64,000 bases of DNA, from NCBI GenBank assembly GCA_030429735.1, contig JAUIET010000005.1, positions 263,905 to 327,904 of the forward strand, given 5' to 3'. Positions 44,999-54,419 of the stretch are shown here, in pieces (the first letter of the stretch is position 1; each line of letters opens with the position of its first letter). The notes under the pieces are model-generated. The model had not been told where the DNA came from. It did no database searches and was given only the letters and a program-made list of their open reading frames with translations. Source of the stretch: Gammaproteobacteria bacterium. Its GTDB lineage: Bacteria; Pseudomonadota; Gammaproteobacteria; Pseudomonadales; JAUIET01. The translations under genes and the position numbers were made by a program.

Positions 44999-46036
44999 AT
45001 GATTGAATCAGATCGTATCATCTCCGCCATCGGAGAACCCGGCGAAGAACGCACAGATCGTGCGATTCGACCGTTGCGCCTGCAGGAGTACGTGGGGCAA
45101 ACCGCAGTTAAAGAGCAGATGGAAATCTTTGTGGCAGCGGCGCGCAATCGCGGCGACTCGCTTGATCACACCTTGATATTTGGCCCGCCGGGATTGGGTA
45201 AAACCACTTTGGCGAATATTCTTGCCCAGGAAATGAATGTGTCATTGCGATCCACCTCCGGTCCCGTGCTGGAACGAGCCGGTGATTTGGCCGCGATAAT
45301 GACCAATCTTGAAGCCGGTGATGTGCTGTTTATTGACGAGATACACCGTTTAAGCCCGGTGGTTGAAGAAGTGCTGTATCCGGCTATGGAGGATTTTCAG
45401 CTCGATATCATGATTGGCGAAGGGCCAGCAGCGCGCTCGATCAAGCTTGATTTGCCGCCGTTTACGCTGGTGGGTGCTACCACGAGGGCGGGTTTGCTTA
45501 CTGCACCCATGCGCGACCGTTTTGGCATTATTCAGCGCCTTGAGTTTTACACCGTGCAAGAACTGCGCACTATTGTGTTGCGTTCTGCGAAAATATTGGG
45601 TGTGGAGATTAATGACAATGGCGCTAATGAAATTGCCCGCCGTGCGCGCGGAACCCCGCGCATTGCCAACCGTCTGCTGCGCAGAGTGCGCGACTACGCC
45701 GAAGTCAAAGCCGACGGCACAATTAACTCTGCCATTGCAGATGCTGCGTTAAACATGCTGAATGTGGACCAACACGGGTTTGATCAAATGGACAGGCGTC
45801 TATTGCTCACCATGATTGAAAAATTTGATGGTGGCCCGGTTGGGCTGGACAGCATGGCCGCTGCTGTTGGCGAAGACAAAGGCACCATAGAGGAGGTGCT
45901 TGAGCCGTATCTGATTCAGGAAGGTTATATTACCCGCACGCCACGTGGCCGCGTGGTGACGGCCAGTGCCTACCGCGACTTGCAGGTAAACGCGCCCGCC
46001 ACCGGCAATGGTGTAACACTCGATCTCGACTTGTAG
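44999..46036 (+). CDS. ruvB: Holliday junction helicase RuvB
   Basis: 345 residues from the ATG at 44999, matching the usual MIES/MIEA start; an ATG at 44981 would add six residues. [17 protein letters not shown] is Walker [13 protein letters not shown] Walker [19 protein letters not shown] sensor 1 and the arginine-finger region, and [18 protein letters not shown] the sensor 2 area. It is the AAA+ motor that drives branch migration. Confidence 0.96.
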   Translation: MIESDRIISAIGEPGEERTDRAIRPLRLQEYVGQTAVKEQMEIFVAAARNRGDSLDHTLIFGPPGLGKTTLANILAQEMNVSLRSTSGPVLERAGDLAAIMTNLEAGDVLFIDEIHRLSPVVEEVLYPAMEDFQLDIMIGEGPAARSIKLDLPPFTLVGATTRAGLLTAPMRDRFGIIQRLEFYTVQELRTIVLRSAKILGVEINDNGANEIARRARGTPRIANRLLRRVRDYAEVKADGTINSAIADAALNMLNVDQHGFDQMDRRLLLTMIEKFDGGPVGLDSMAAAVGEDKGTIEEVLEPYLIQEGYITRTPRGRVVTASAYRDLQVNAPATGNGVTLDLDL

Positions 46037-46046
46037 GAAGCCTTTG

Positions 46047-46451
46047 ATGGGCGCGCATCTCTCAATTCCGGTTAGGGTCTATATTGAAGACACTGATGCT
46101 GGCGGCATTGTCTATTATGTGAACTACTTAAAGTTCATGGAACGTGCGCGAACCGAGCTTTTGCGCTCCCTGGGTTACGCAAAAACAGCTATATTCAGTG
46201 AAGAGCTCATGTTCGTTGTGCATTCTACACAGATAAAATACCTGAGCCCTGCTAGATTAGACGAGTCGTTAGACGCTACAGCGACAGTGACCAAAACCGG
46301 GCGCAGTTATATGGTTTTCGCCCAGTCAGTCACTCGCGATGGAACGCTGCTTTGTGAAGCCACAGTGAAAATTGCATGTGTTCATCAGCACACCATGCAA
46401 CCCACTCGAATTCCACGGCCTATGCTGGAAGCGCTTTCGAAAGAACATTGA
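46047..46451 (+). CDS. ybgC: Tol-Pal-associated acyl-CoA thioesterase YbgC
   Basis: 134 residues from the ATG at 46047, with AGGAAG upstream. VRVYIEDTDAGGIVYYVNYLKFMERARTELL is the 4-hydroxybenzoyl-CoA thioesterase-type hot-dog active site, the Asp of EDTDAGG being catalytic. YbgC is the standard first gene of Tol-Pal clusters and acts on short or medium acyl-CoA or acyl-ACP at the inner membrane. Confidence 0.92.
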   Translation: MGAHLSIPVRVYIEDTDAGGIVYYVNYLKFMERARTELLRSLGYAKTAIFSEELMFVVHSTQIKYLSPARLDESLDATATVTKTGRSYMVFAQSVTRDGTLLCEATVKIACVHQHTMQPTRIPRPMLEALSKEH

Positions 46452-46495
46452 TTTACCCGGTCTGAAAATCACCGGACAGGCTTTCGGAGAACATC

Positions 46496-47227
46496 TTGGA
46501 AGAACAATTATCGATTTGGCACCTGGTGGCCAACGCCAGTTTGTTGGTGCAACTGGTGATGCTCAGTTTATTGCTGGCATCCGTTATGTCATGGACTATG
46601 ATCCTGCGGCGCCTATGGACCTACCGCGAAGCTGAGTACCAGTTGGCTGAGTTTGAGCAGCAGTTCTGGTCCGGAATTGACCTTGGAAAATTGTACCGAC
46701 AAGCGAATGCCAATGCGCACGACATGGAAGGCGCCATTGGCGTTGAGAATATTTTTCGCTCTGGTTTTAAGGAGTTTTCTCGCTTGCGACAGCAAGCCAA
46801 CGCGGATGCGGCGGCGATCATGCTGGGGGCCCAGCGCGGTATGCGCGTAGCGATGGCTCGTGAAGAGGCAAAGCTTGATAAGAACCTGCCGTTTCTGGCT
46901 ACCGTGGGTTCAACCAGCCCTTACATAGGTCTGTTTGGCACGGTATGGGGAATTATGAATGCGTTTCGTGGTCTGGCTAACATGCAGCAGGCAACAATTG
47001 CGTCGGTGGCACCCGGTATTTCGGAAGCCTTGATTGCCACGGCAATGGGATTGTTTGCCGCAATTCCAGCGGTGATTGCGTACAACCGATTCAGCGCGAG
47101 AGTGGATGGTCTGGTGGGACGTTATGAACAGTTTTCTGATGAATTTTCCAGTATTTTGCATCGGCAGGTGTACGCTTCTGCCCCTGAACCGTCGGCTACG
47201 TTAAAGAAGCCCGGCCAATTAACATAG
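46496..47227 (+). CDS. tolQ: TolQ proton channel subunit
   Basis: 243 residues starting at a TTG with CGGAG at the right distance. Three membrane helices are visible: SLLVQLVMLSLLLASVMSWTMI, then LPFLATVGSTSPYIGLFGTVWGIMNAF, then GISEALIATAMGLFAAIPAVIAY. The last two carry the conserved Thr and Gly positions of the MotA/TolQ/ExbB family. TolQ with TolR uses the proton gradient to move TolA. The rare start codon may limit its synthesis. Confidence 0.94.
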   Translation: MEEQLSIWHLVANASLLVQLVMLSLLLASVMSWTMILRRLWTYREAEYQLAEFEQQFWSGIDLGKLYRQANANAHDMEGAIGVENIFRSGFKEFSRLRQQANADAAAIMLGAQRGMRVAMAREEAKLDKNLPFLATVGSTSPYIGLFGTVWGIMNAFRGLANMQQATIASVAPGISEALIATAMGLFAAIPAVIAYNRFSARVDGLVGRYEQFSDEFSSILHRQVYASAPEPSATLKKPGQLT

Positions 47228-47249
47228 CCAAGCCAGACGTTTACTTCTG

Positions 47250-47672
47250 ATGTCCAGACAAAACGGAAAACGCCGTCCAATCGCTGAAATTAATGTGGTG
47301 CCTTACATTGATGTGATGCTGGTTCTATTGGTGATATTCATGGCAACTGCGCCGCTGCTGATGCAGGGTGTTCAGGTAGAACTGCCGAAAGCGACGACCG
47401 CGCCGGTAGACGCCAAAGAAGAACCACTGATCGTCTCAATCAAGGCAGATGGCAGCTATTACATCAATTTGGGAGACAATCACGAGAAAGCCGTTGATTT
47501 GGCCGACATCAGCCAGAAAGTGCGGGTTGTTGTAGGCCGTAAGCCCGATACGGCGGTATTGATCTGGGGCGACACCAACGTGCCATACGGCAAAGTGATT
47601 GCGTTGATGTCCAGTCTTAAGGCCGTTGGTGCTACCTCATTGGGTTTGGTCACCGAAAATCCAGAGGCCTGA
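47250..47672 (+). CDS. tolR: TolR
   Basis: 140 residues. RPIAEINVVPYIDVMLVLLVIFMATAPL is the single membrane helix with the proton-accepting Asp in PYIDVM, followed by the periplasmic peptidoglycan-binding domain. Works with TolQ. Distinct from the ExbD paralogue at 30759, which has a TPMLDVV motif. Confidence 0.94.
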   Translation: MSRQNGKRRPIAEINVVPYIDVMLVLLVIFMATAPLLMQGVQVELPKATTAPVDAKEEPLIVSIKADGSYYINLGDNHEKAVDLADISQKVRVVVGRKPDTAVLIWGDTNVPYGKVIALMSSLKAVGATSLGLVTENPEA

Positions 47673-47677
47673 GCCCG

Positions 47678-48463
47678 ATGCGATTGATGGAGGGTGTATG
47701 GGTGCCGGGTTTTCTGGCGACTCTGCTCCACGCAGTGCTGGCCTATTTGATGTTTATGAATTGGAGTACTCAATTACCAAAGCTGCACACAACGCCCAAA
47801 TTTGATCATATTGCAGCCAAACTGGTGATCTTACCGGAAAATGTGGTGGCTCCCGCACCTGCTGCTCCGCCTAAAGCAATTGTCGAGTCGTCACCTCCAC
47901 CAGAAGATCAATTCGAAGCGGCACGGGCAGAACCAATCGAAACGCCCAGGCAAAACGACCCCACTTACAACAAGAAACAGGAAAAGCCCAAGCCCAAACC
48001 GCGTGAGGAGCCCAAGCGAGTGCGTGAACCACGCCCGGACCCTCAGGCCCTGGCCAGAATGCGCGAGCGCGCGGCCCAGATACGCGCTAAACAACAAGCC
48101 AAATCGGATATGGAACAGGCGATGCGCCAGGAACAGAGCTTCTCCAACCAGCAGGCAGACGCCGAAGTCACACAAAGTTACATTGCATTGATAAAACGGG
48201 TCATAGAGAATAACTGGAGCCGGCCGCTCAGCGCGCGCAATGGCATGCAGACGGAATTACTGATTCAGTTGGTACCCAGTGGTGATATCGTGTCCGTGTC
48301 GATTGTACGCAGTAGTGGTGATGCGGCGTTTGACCGCAGCGCCGAGAATGCTGTGAAGAAAGCAGGGCGTTTTCCGGAAATACGGAAGATGCCAAGTCGA
48401 ACCTTTGAACGCGAGTTTCGACGCCTTCGATTCATTTTCAGGCCAGAGGACCTACGGAGTTAA
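47678..48463 (+). CDS. tolA: TolA
   Basis: 261 residues, shorter than the E. coli protein. An N-terminal membrane anchor ([17 protein letters not shown]) is followed by a Pro/Glu/Lys-rich periplasmic rod ([19 protein letters not shown]) and a C-terminal TonB/TolA fold from [14 protein letters not shown] to EREFRRLRF. It links the inner-membrane TolQR motor to TolB-Pal. The rod is unusually short, so the reach across the periplasm must be smaller or differently organised. Its stop overlaps the tolB start (TAATG). Confidence 0.93.
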   Translation: MRLMEGVWVPGFLATLLHAVLAYLMFMNWSTQLPKLHTTPKFDHIAAKLVILPENVVAPAPAAPPKAIVESSPPPEDQFEAARAEPIETPRQNDPTYNKKQEKPKPKPREEPKRVREPRPDPQALARMRERAAQIRAKQQAKSDMEQAMRQEQSFSNQQADAEVTQSYIALIKRVIENNWSRPLSARNGMQTELLIQLVPSGDIVSVSIVRSSGDAAFDRSAENAVKKAGRFPEIRKMPSRTFEREFRRLRFIFRPEDLRS

Positions 48464-49821
48464 TGTCAAACAACACTCTATTTGCACCGATTATGGTGAA
48501 CGAAGCGACGCGCAAATCTCAGGCCTGGTCATGTTTGTGTGCGGCAATACTGTGCTTGCTGCTGCCTGCAACAACTGCGCATGCGCAAACCACTATTGAG
48601 ATTACCTCGGGCATTGATGATCCAACCCCGATTGCTGTGGTGCCATTCGGCTGGTCAGGCAGCAAGGTGCCGAGCCAGGATGTTGCAGAGATTGTCTCGT
48701 CCGACCTGCGCCGCAGTGGCCTGTTCGCGCCGATAAAAGCCAAAGATATGCTGGGTCAGCCGCATCAATCCAGCGACGTGCATTTTCGCGACTGGCGGGC
48801 CATTGATGTGGATTACGTGGTGGTTGGCAAGGTTAAGCTGGGCGGTGGTTCACAGCCCTTGCAGGTGCAATACGAATTGCTTGATGTTGTTAAGCAGCAG
48901 CGCATATTGTTGGAGAAACTGTCAGGTACAGAGGCGCAGATTCGCGACCTTGCCCACGCTGCCAGCGACAAAATATACGAGAAAATAACCGGTATACGCG
49001 GGGCGTTCTCAACCAAGATTCTTTATGTGTCAGCAGCCAACCGAAAGAACCGCAGTTATAACTTCCGCTTGTACAAGTCGGATGCAGACGGTGCCAGAGA
49101 GCAGCTGATTGTGGAATCAGAGGAACCTTTGTTGTCACCTTCCTGGGCACCAAACGGTCGTGATATCGCTTACGTCTCGTTTGAAAGCGGCCGACCGGCA
49201 ATCTACAGACAAAATCTGGCGACTGGCGAACGTGAGAAGTTGACCAATTTCAAAGGTCTGAACAGTGCGCCGGCGTGGTCTCCAGACGGCAAAAAGCTGG
49301 CAATGGTGCTGTCCAAAGATGGCAACCCCGACATATATGTGATGGATCTGGCGAGCAAGAATTTACGACGTTTAACGCGCAGCTCAGCGATTGATACGGA
49401 ACCGAGCTGGTATCCTGACGGCAAGTCTTTAGTGTTTACGTCCGACAGAGGCCGTGCGCCGCAAATTTACAAAGTGTCCTTGGCGACCGGCGCCATAGAG
49501 CGTCTTACCTTTGATGGCAGTTACAACGCGCGTGCCAGTGTGCTGCCGGACAACAGCGGCTTGGTGCTGGTTCACCAGGAAGAAGGCCAATTTCATATTG
49601 CTGAATTTAATTTTGAATCAGAGCGTATGCGCTCTTTGACAAAAACCTCTTTGGATGAGTCACCCAGTGTGGCACCCAATGGACGAATGATCATTTATGC
49701 CACCAAGCAATACGGGCGCGGCATATTGGCGGCGGTATCAACCGATGGCAATGTCAAATATAATTTCCCACGCACGGTGCGCGATGTACGCGAGCCGGCC
49801 TGGTCGCCATGGACTGAATAG
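48463..49821 (+). CDS. tolB: Tol-Pal translocation protein TolB
   Basis: 452 residues; a signal peptide ends near TTAHAQ. An ATG at 48493 gives a more usual signal length and may be the real start. The N-terminal domain ([10 protein letters not shown] to SDLRRSGLF) is followed by six WD40-like beta-propeller repeats such as [36 protein letters not shown] and [16 protein letters not shown]. Periplasmic; binds Pal and TolA. Confidence 0.95.
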   Translation: MSNNTLFAPIMVNEATRKSQAWSCLCAAILCLLLPATTAHAQTTIEITSGIDDPTPIAVVPFGWSGSKVPSQDVAEIVSSDLRRSGLFAPIKAKDMLGQPHQSSDVHFRDWRAIDVDYVVVGKVKLGGGSQPLQVQYELLDVVKQQRILLEKLSGTEAQIRDLAHAASDKIYEKITGIRGAFSTKILYVSAANRKNRSYNFRLYKSDADGAREQLIVESEEPLLSPSWAPNGRDIAYVSFESGRPAIYRQNLATGEREKLTNFKGLNSAPAWSPDGKKLAMVLSKDGNPDIYVMDLASKNLRRLTRSSAIDTEPSWYPDGKSLVFTSDRGRAPQIYKVSLATGAIERLTFDGSYNARASVLPDNSGLVLVHQEEGQFHIAEFNFESERMRSLTKTSLDESPSVAPNGRMIIYATKQYGRGILAAVSTDGNVKYNFPRTVRDVREPAWSPWTE

Positions 49822-49907
49822 GCGACCGATGAATACATTCACTTTTTTTACTCACCCAGGGCACGCGACAGCCAACCCCAGACTTCTTTTTTGACAGAGG
49901 CAACACC

Positions 49908-50417
49908 ATGAACCTTATTAAGCGCTCCATTTTCTTTGCTGCGATGCTCACACTACTGGCCGCCTGCGGTGGCAGCCAACCCATAGTGGATGAGACCTCC
50001 AGCTCTGACCAGGCGGGCAGTGCCGACACCATGGGCACAGGCGCCGACTCCGGCTTTGACCGCGACGGCAGCAGCAGTGACGGTGCATTTGGCGCAGGAC
50101 TGCAAACCGTGTTTTATTTTGATTATGATCGCTCTACCCTGACTTATGAAACTCGCCAGGCGCTTGACCGTCATGCAGAGAACCTGCGTAACTCCGCTCG
50201 GGTTATTCGTCTGGAAGGTCATGCGGATGACAGGGGTACGCGGGAGTACAATCTTGCATTGGGTGAACGGCGTGCGAAATCAATCGCTGACTACCTGGTT
50301 CTGCAAGGCGTGTCGCGATCACAGCTGGAAACCATTAGCTACGGTGAAGAGAAGCCTATCGCGTTTTCTCAGGACGAAGAGTCGTACCGGTTGAACCGCC
50401 GTGTTGAATTAAAGTAG
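49908..50417 (+). CDS. pal: Peptidoglycan-associated lipoprotein Pal
   Basis: 169 residues. The lipobox LLAAC is near residue 22. A Gly/Ser/Asp-rich linker of about 45 residues precedes the OmpA-like domain: VFYFDYDRSTL, then RLEGHADDRGTREYNLALGERRAKSI, with the Asp and Arg that bind diaminopimelate. It anchors the outer membrane to peptidoglycan. Confidence 0.95.
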   Translation: MNLIKRSIFFAAMLTLLAACGGSQPIVDETSSSDQAGSADTMGTGADSGFDRDGSSSDGAFGAGLQTVFYFDYDRSTLTYETRQALDRHAENLRNSARVIRLEGHADDRGTREYNLALGERRAKSIADYLVLQGVSRSQLETISYGEEKPIAFSQDEESYRLNRRVELK

Positions 50418-50452
50418 TCGTTGATTGACCAGGATTTTTTGAGAATAAACGC

Positions 50453-51229
50453 ATGAACATCATGAACCGCAAATTTTTGATCAGTGCCGGCGGTATGCTA
50501 ATGATATCGCTGTTTGCACAGACCAGCTTTTCGCAGCAGGTGGTGGAATCTCAACAATCCCGGAATGCCAGCAATGCGGATCTGTTTTTTAAGATTCAGC
50601 AGCTGGAGCAAGAAGTGATGGGCCTGCGCGGTATAGTGGAGGAGCAGGAGCACCAGATCAGAAAACTGAGCAAGCAGCGTAGAGAAGACTATATTGATCT
50701 TGATAGGCGCATCAGCAACCTGAACCGCGGCAGTGCCCCACCTGCCGGAACCTACGGCGCGGCCATTAGCTCACCGGCAGCTTCCGCTCCCGTTTCAGCG
50801 GCGCCAATTGCCGAGCCAATCTCCGAAGGTGGTGGAGACCCGGCCATGGAGCAGGGTTCCTATCAGGCGGCCTATGATCTGGTTAAGCGGCAAAAATTCA
50901 AGGAAGCTTTACCGGCCTTCAAAGATTTTATCTTGCTTTATCCCAATGGCAGCTATGCGGCTAACGCACACTACTGGTTAGGTGAGTTGTACCTGTATGA
51001 GGCGAATCTTGATAACGCCATTCAAGAATTCGAGACGGTGGTTCAACGCTACCCGCAACATAGAAAGGCGCCAGATGCATTGTACAAACTGGGTAAAGCG
51101 CACCATGTACGTGGTGATGCGCAAACGGCGCGCATTATGTTGAATCGTGTGCTGAGCGATTACGGTCGCTCCGGCAGCAATTCTGTGAAGCTGGCCCGCG
51201 ACTACATCAGTAACGAGTTGGGACAATAG
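50453..51229 (+). CDS. cpoB: Cell division coordinator CpoB (YbgF)
   Basis: 258 residues: signal peptide (ending near FSQQ), an N-terminal trimerising coiled coil (FKIQQLEQEVMGLRGIVEEQ), an Ala/Pro/Ser linker, then C-terminal TPR units (YQAAYDLVKRQKFKEALPAF, NAHYWLGELYLYEANLDNA, DALYKLGKAHHVRGDAQ). It coordinates peptidoglycan synthesis with Tol-driven constriction. Last gene of the Tol-Pal set; queE follows after 19 bp. Confidence 0.93.
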   Translation: MNIMNRKFLISAGGMLMISLFAQTSFSQQVVESQQSRNASNADLFFKIQQLEQEVMGLRGIVEEQEHQIRKLSKQRREDYIDLDRRISNLNRGSAPPAGTYGAAISSPAASAPVSAAPIAEPISEGGGDPAMEQGSYQAAYDLVKRQKFKEALPAFKDFILLYPNGSYAANAHYWLGELYLYEANLDNAIQEFETVVQRYPQHRKAPDALYKLGKAHHVRGDAQTARIMLNRVLSDYGRSGSNSVKLARDYISNELGQ

Positions 51230-51248
51230 CGCCCTCGGTTGGGAGCTG

Positions 51249-51914
51249 ATGTCAGGTACAGGCACTGCCGCGGCTACGCTGCGGATCACCGAGATATTCC
51301 ATTCCCTGCAGGGCGAGAGTCGCAGTGTGGGTCTGCCCACCGTGTTTGTTCGTCTTACCGGTTGCCCCATGCGGTGTGTGTACTGTGATACCGCGTATGC
51401 ATTTACGGGTGGCGAGGTTCTTCCCGTTGAGCACATTATTCGTCAAGTAATGAGTTATTCAGCAAACCACATTACCGTTACCGGTGGTGAACCTTTGGCA
51501 CAGCCGAACTGCTGGTTATTACTCAGTCAGCTCTGTGACAGTGATCGTCATGTGTCATTGGAAACCGGCGGCGCTGTTAGCATTGCCGATATAGACGATC
51601 GCGTGAGTATCGTTCTTGACATAAAAACACCGGCATCGGCCGAGTTAAACCGTAACCATTGGCCAAACATCGAACGACTGCGCGCGCATGACCAGGTAAA
51701 GTTTGTGATTTGTAACCGCGACGATTACGAATGGGCACGCTTCAAACTTGATGAATTGGCGCTTGCCTCGCGGGTGGAGGAAGTGCTTTTCTCACCCAGT
51801 CACGGTGTGCTCGAGCCGCGTGATCTTGCAGAGTGGATTCTGCGGGATGGCCTAAACGTGCGAATGCAACTGCAGATGCATAAGTATCTGTGGGGTGACA
51901 AACCGGGGCATTAA
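51249..51914 (+). CDS. queE: 7-carboxy-7-deazaguanine synthase QueE
   Basis: 221 residues. The radical-SAM cluster motif is CPMRCVYC (Cys39, Cys43, Cys46). [24 protein letters not shown] and [11 protein letters not shown] are family blocks. It makes the deazaguanine core of queuosine. Its stop shares one base with the queC ATG, as expected for consecutive pathway steps. Confidence 0.94.
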   Translation: MSGTGTAAATLRITEIFHSLQGESRSVGLPTVFVRLTGCPMRCVYCDTAYAFTGGEVLPVEHIIRQVMSYSANHITVTGGEPLAQPNCWLLLSQLCDSDRHVSLETGGAVSIADIDDRVSIVLDIKTPASAELNRNHWPNIERLRAHDQVKFVICNRDDYEWARFKLDELALASRVEEVLFSPSHGVLEPRDLAEWILRDGLNVRMQLQMHKYLWGDKPGH

Positions 51915-52639
51915 TGACCACCAGCAAGAAGGCCAACAGGGCCGTCGTTCTGCTGTCAGGTGGGCTGGATTCCACTACTGTACTGGGAATGGCTGTAAAT
52001 CAAGGCTATGAGTGCTATGCACTCAGTTTCGATTACGGGCAACGGCATCGATCAGAGCTGCTTGCTGCGCAACGAGTTGCCTCCAGCTATGCCAACGTGG
52101 TGCATAAAACCATTCGGCTGGAGCTGGGCGATTTTGGTGGTTCAGCCCTTACTGATAACACCATCGATGTTCCCGATGCGTCGCCAGATGCCGAAGAGCA
52201 CATTCCAATCACTTACGTGCCCGCCCGAAACACCGTGTTTCTATCGCTGGCCGTTGCATGGGCCGAGGTGCTTGACGCTCAGAGTATATTTATCGGTGTA
52301 AATGCCGTGGATTACTCCGGCTACCCGGATTGCCGGCCGGAATTTATACAAGCCTTTCAACGGGCCGCACGACTGGGCACCAAAGCTGGTGTGGAAGCCG
52401 ATAACGATGAGCAGGCCCTGCGCATTGAGACTCCACTGGTCGATCTCAGCAAGGCCGACATTATTCGGGCTGGCATTGCCCATGGAGTGGACTATTCTCT
52501 GACTGTAAGCTGTTATCAGGCCGATGCCCAGGGTGCTGCTTGCGGCCGTTGCGATAGTTGCTATTTGCGCCGCAAAGGCTTTGATGAAGCGAATGTAGCC
52601 GACCCCACCATTTACACCAATGGTCCGGGGATCGGATAA
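51914..52639 (+). CDS. queC: 7-cyano-7-deazaguanine synthase QueC
   Basis: 241 residues. [17 protein letters not shown] is the ATP-pyrophosphatase loop, and SFDYGQRH and [13 protein letters not shown] follow. The zinc site is [17 protein letters not shown]. It converts carboxy-deazaguanine to the nitrile preQ0. Last protein-coding gene before the terminator and tRNA-Lys. Confidence 0.95.
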   Translation: MTTSKKANRAVVLLSGGLDSTTVLGMAVNQGYECYALSFDYGQRHRSELLAAQRVASSYANVVHKTIRLELGDFGGSALTDNTIDVPDASPDAEEHIPITYVPARNTVFLSLAVAWAEVLDAQSIFIGVNAVDYSGYPDCRPEFIQAFQRAARLGTKAGVEADNDEQALRIETPLVDLSKADIIRAGIAHGVDYSLTVSCYQADAQGAACGRCDSCYLRRKGFDEANVADPTIYTNGPGIG

Positions 52640-52655
52640 AAATACTTGAGTTTTG

Positions 52656-52684
52656 GGCGCATATCAGTACCATATGCGCCTTCC
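52656..52684 (+). terminator. Likely terminator after queC
   Basis: GGCGCATAT (52656-52664) pairs exactly with ATATGCGCC (52672-52680) around a 7-nt loop. Only a short, mixed T-stretch follows, so strength is uncertain; the position fits the end of the tol-pal-que transcript. Confidence 0.55.
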
Positions 52685-52689
52685 TGATT

Positions 52690-52708
52690 GGGCCGTTAGC
52701 TCAGTTGG
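52690..52708 (+). repeat. 19-nt copy of the tRNA-Lys 5' end
   Basis: GGGCCGTTAGCTCAGTTGG is identical to the first 19 bases of the tRNA gene at 52831. No anticodon or T-arm follows, so it is a fragment. The 122-bp spacer to the real tRNA contains an 8-bp hairpin (CGAATGTC/GACATTCG) and an imperfect stem next to the tRNA. It may be a duplication remnant or part of a tRNA-linked repeat family. Confidence 0.7.
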
Positions 52709-52830
52709 GTGAGGCCGACCGAATGTCAACAGACATTCGCAGCGAGCCGAACGCCGAGACAGGAAGTCGAGGCCGGTGTTGATCAAGGCACAAAAGTCGC
52801 GCCAGGATGGCAAGCGCAAAAATCCTCCTG

Positions 52831-52906
52831 GGGCCGTTAGCTCAGTTGGTAGAGCAGTTGGCTTTTAACCAATTGGTCGATGGTTCGAATCCATCACGGC
52901 CCACCA
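52831..52906 (+). tRNA. tRNA-Lys (anticodon TTT)
   Basis: A complete cloverleaf: acceptor GGGCCGT/ACGGCCC, D-arm GCTCAGTTGGTAGAGC, anticodon loop CTTTTAA with TTT at 52864-52866, T-arm with GGTTCGAATCC, discriminator A and an encoded CCA at 52904-52906. The gene follows queC as in Pseudomonas. Its antisense strand encodes the end of the recombinase to the right. Confidence 0.97.
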
Positions 52907-54419
52907 TTTCATTTATTGACTCCGAGAATCCCCGTAACACCTTGAAAGGTAAGGTGGTTTTTGCGGTTCTATAACCGTCATTTGGCACATATGTCAGGCG
53001 GTCTGAAAAAGCCATTTTTAACACGGCATGTTGGTTCTCTAATGGCCCTTTAACCCATATTTTATAGGGGTTTTCGAGGAATTCGAGACCGGTTCTATAA
53101 CTTTCGCTAAGGCCTCTCAATGGGCTGCCAGTTTTAGCCATCTTTTCCTGTAAAACGATCTTTTCATCCTCCAGTTTTTCTATCTTTCTTTCGTAGTTCT
53201 TGATGACAGAATCTGAAGTTGTCTCGACAATTCTATCCAGCAATCTCGCTATCTCAGTGTCAATTTTCCGTTCCTGTGCTTGGAGGGTTTTCACTCGTTC
53301 GCCCTGTTGCAAACTGCGATGCTTCCATAAGCTCTTAAACATGCGCTCGACTATTGAGATAACCTTTGTCGTTGGTGTCATACTTTTGAGAATCTCCCCA
53401 AACTCAGTTTCTATAACGTCGCGCTTTATAGCCTTACCGAAAAACTCACATTGCTTATTCTGGCACTGGTAATACGGATAGCGCTTGTTGCGCCCTTTTG
53501 CCCAGTAAGCTGTGAGAGGCTTCGAGCAGCGACAATCAACGAAGCCCCTCAATAGGAAGTCAGCATTGATATCGGCACGCTTTGGAGCCTTTGCACGTCC
53601 CTGCAGTATTTCTTGATTTTTCAGATAAGTCTCGAAGCTTATGAGGGCTTCGTGCTTCGCCAATCGGCGAGATACACCCCACGCGGGATATTCGAGGTAA
53701 CCTGCGTAAAACACGTAGGTCAACATGTCATGCACCGTCTGAGCTGATACTCTGCCGCTCGCACCACGCGGATACTCGGGGCATTCTTGCAGAAAGCGTT
53801 GTACTTCCGCTTTCGTCTGAAACCTTCCCTGAGAAAAACCTACCAATGCTTCGCGTACAATCGATGCTACTGGCTCCTTTAGAAGGATCTTACCGCTATC
53901 GCTCTTGGTGCCAATAAATTGGTAGCCCTTAGGCACGGGGAATTGCCAATAGCCCATTTCAAGCTGGGCTTTCATTTTTTGCTTCGTTTGACGACGACCC
54001 TGCTGGCGTTCAAGCTGGCCATTGGCAGCCATCATCGTTTCCATGAATTGCCCCTCGGGCGTATCTTCGAACTTAAAATTCAGACATTCCACGGTTGCTC
54101 CGTATTGAGCGAGTTGGGAGCGAAGTTGCCAATGAAATACTGTGTCTCTCGCAAATCGCTTGAGATCATCGAATATCACGACATAATTGGTTTTTGAATT
54201 TACATCCAGATAATTCAATAGAGAGACCATTCCAGGCCTGTTCATATAGTCTCCTCCACCTGAGGCATCGTCAGGGAATACATTTTCGACTACGTAACCG
54301 TTTCGCTCGGCATATTGACGGCACCGCAATTCCTGTGAATCGAGCCCACCGCCTTCTATGACCTGCTTGGTTGTCGAGACACGACAATAAACTAGTGCTT
54401 TCTTAGGTGTGTCATGCAT
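52842..54419 (-). CDS. Large serine recombinase (site-specific integrase)
   Basis: About 525 residues from the ATG at 54419, with AAAGG upstream; a start at 54437 is also in frame. ALVYCRVSTTKQ gives the catalytic Ser15. FDDLKRFARDTVFH and LERQQGRRQTKQKMKAQLEMGYW belong to the resolvase domain and hinge. The Recombinase domain is followed by a zinc ribbon (DCRCSK...CQNKQC) and a coiled coil (ERKIDTEIARLLDRI). The last ~21 codons, GRDGFEPSTNWLKANC and onward, are the antisense of tRNA-Lys and the stop lies in its D-arm, so the C-terminus depends on the integration site. It is the likely integrase of the island to the right. Confidence 0.92.
   Translation of the reverse strand: MHDTPKKALVYCRVSTTKQVIEGGGLDSQELRCRQYAERNGYVVENVFPDDASGGGDYMNRPGMVSLLNYLDVNSKTNYVVIFDDLKRFARDTVFHWQLRSQLAQYGATVECLNFKFEDTPEGQFMETMMAANGQLERQQGRRQTKQKMKAQLEMGYWQFPVPKGYQFIGTKSDSGKILLKEPVASIVREALVGFSQGRFQTKAEVQRFLQECPEYPRGASGRVSAQTVHDMLTYVFYAGYLEYPAWGVSRRLAKHEALISFETYLKNQEILQGRAKAPKRADINADFLLRGFVDCRCSKPLTAYWAKGRNKRYPYYQCQNKQCEFFGKAIKRDVIETEFGEILKSMTPTTKVISIVERMFKSLWKHRSLQQGERVKTLQAQERKIDTEIARLLDRIVETTSDSVIKNYERKIEKLEDEKIVLQEKMAKTGSPLRGLSESYRTGLEFLENPYKIWVKGPLENQHAVLKMAFSDRLTYVPNDGYRTAKTTLPFKVLRGFSESINEMVGRDGFEPSTNWLKANCSTN

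Noticed and set aside
52690-52760. A second tRNA gene
   Set aside because: Only the first 19 bases match; there is no anticodon stem, T-arm or 3' acceptor strand.
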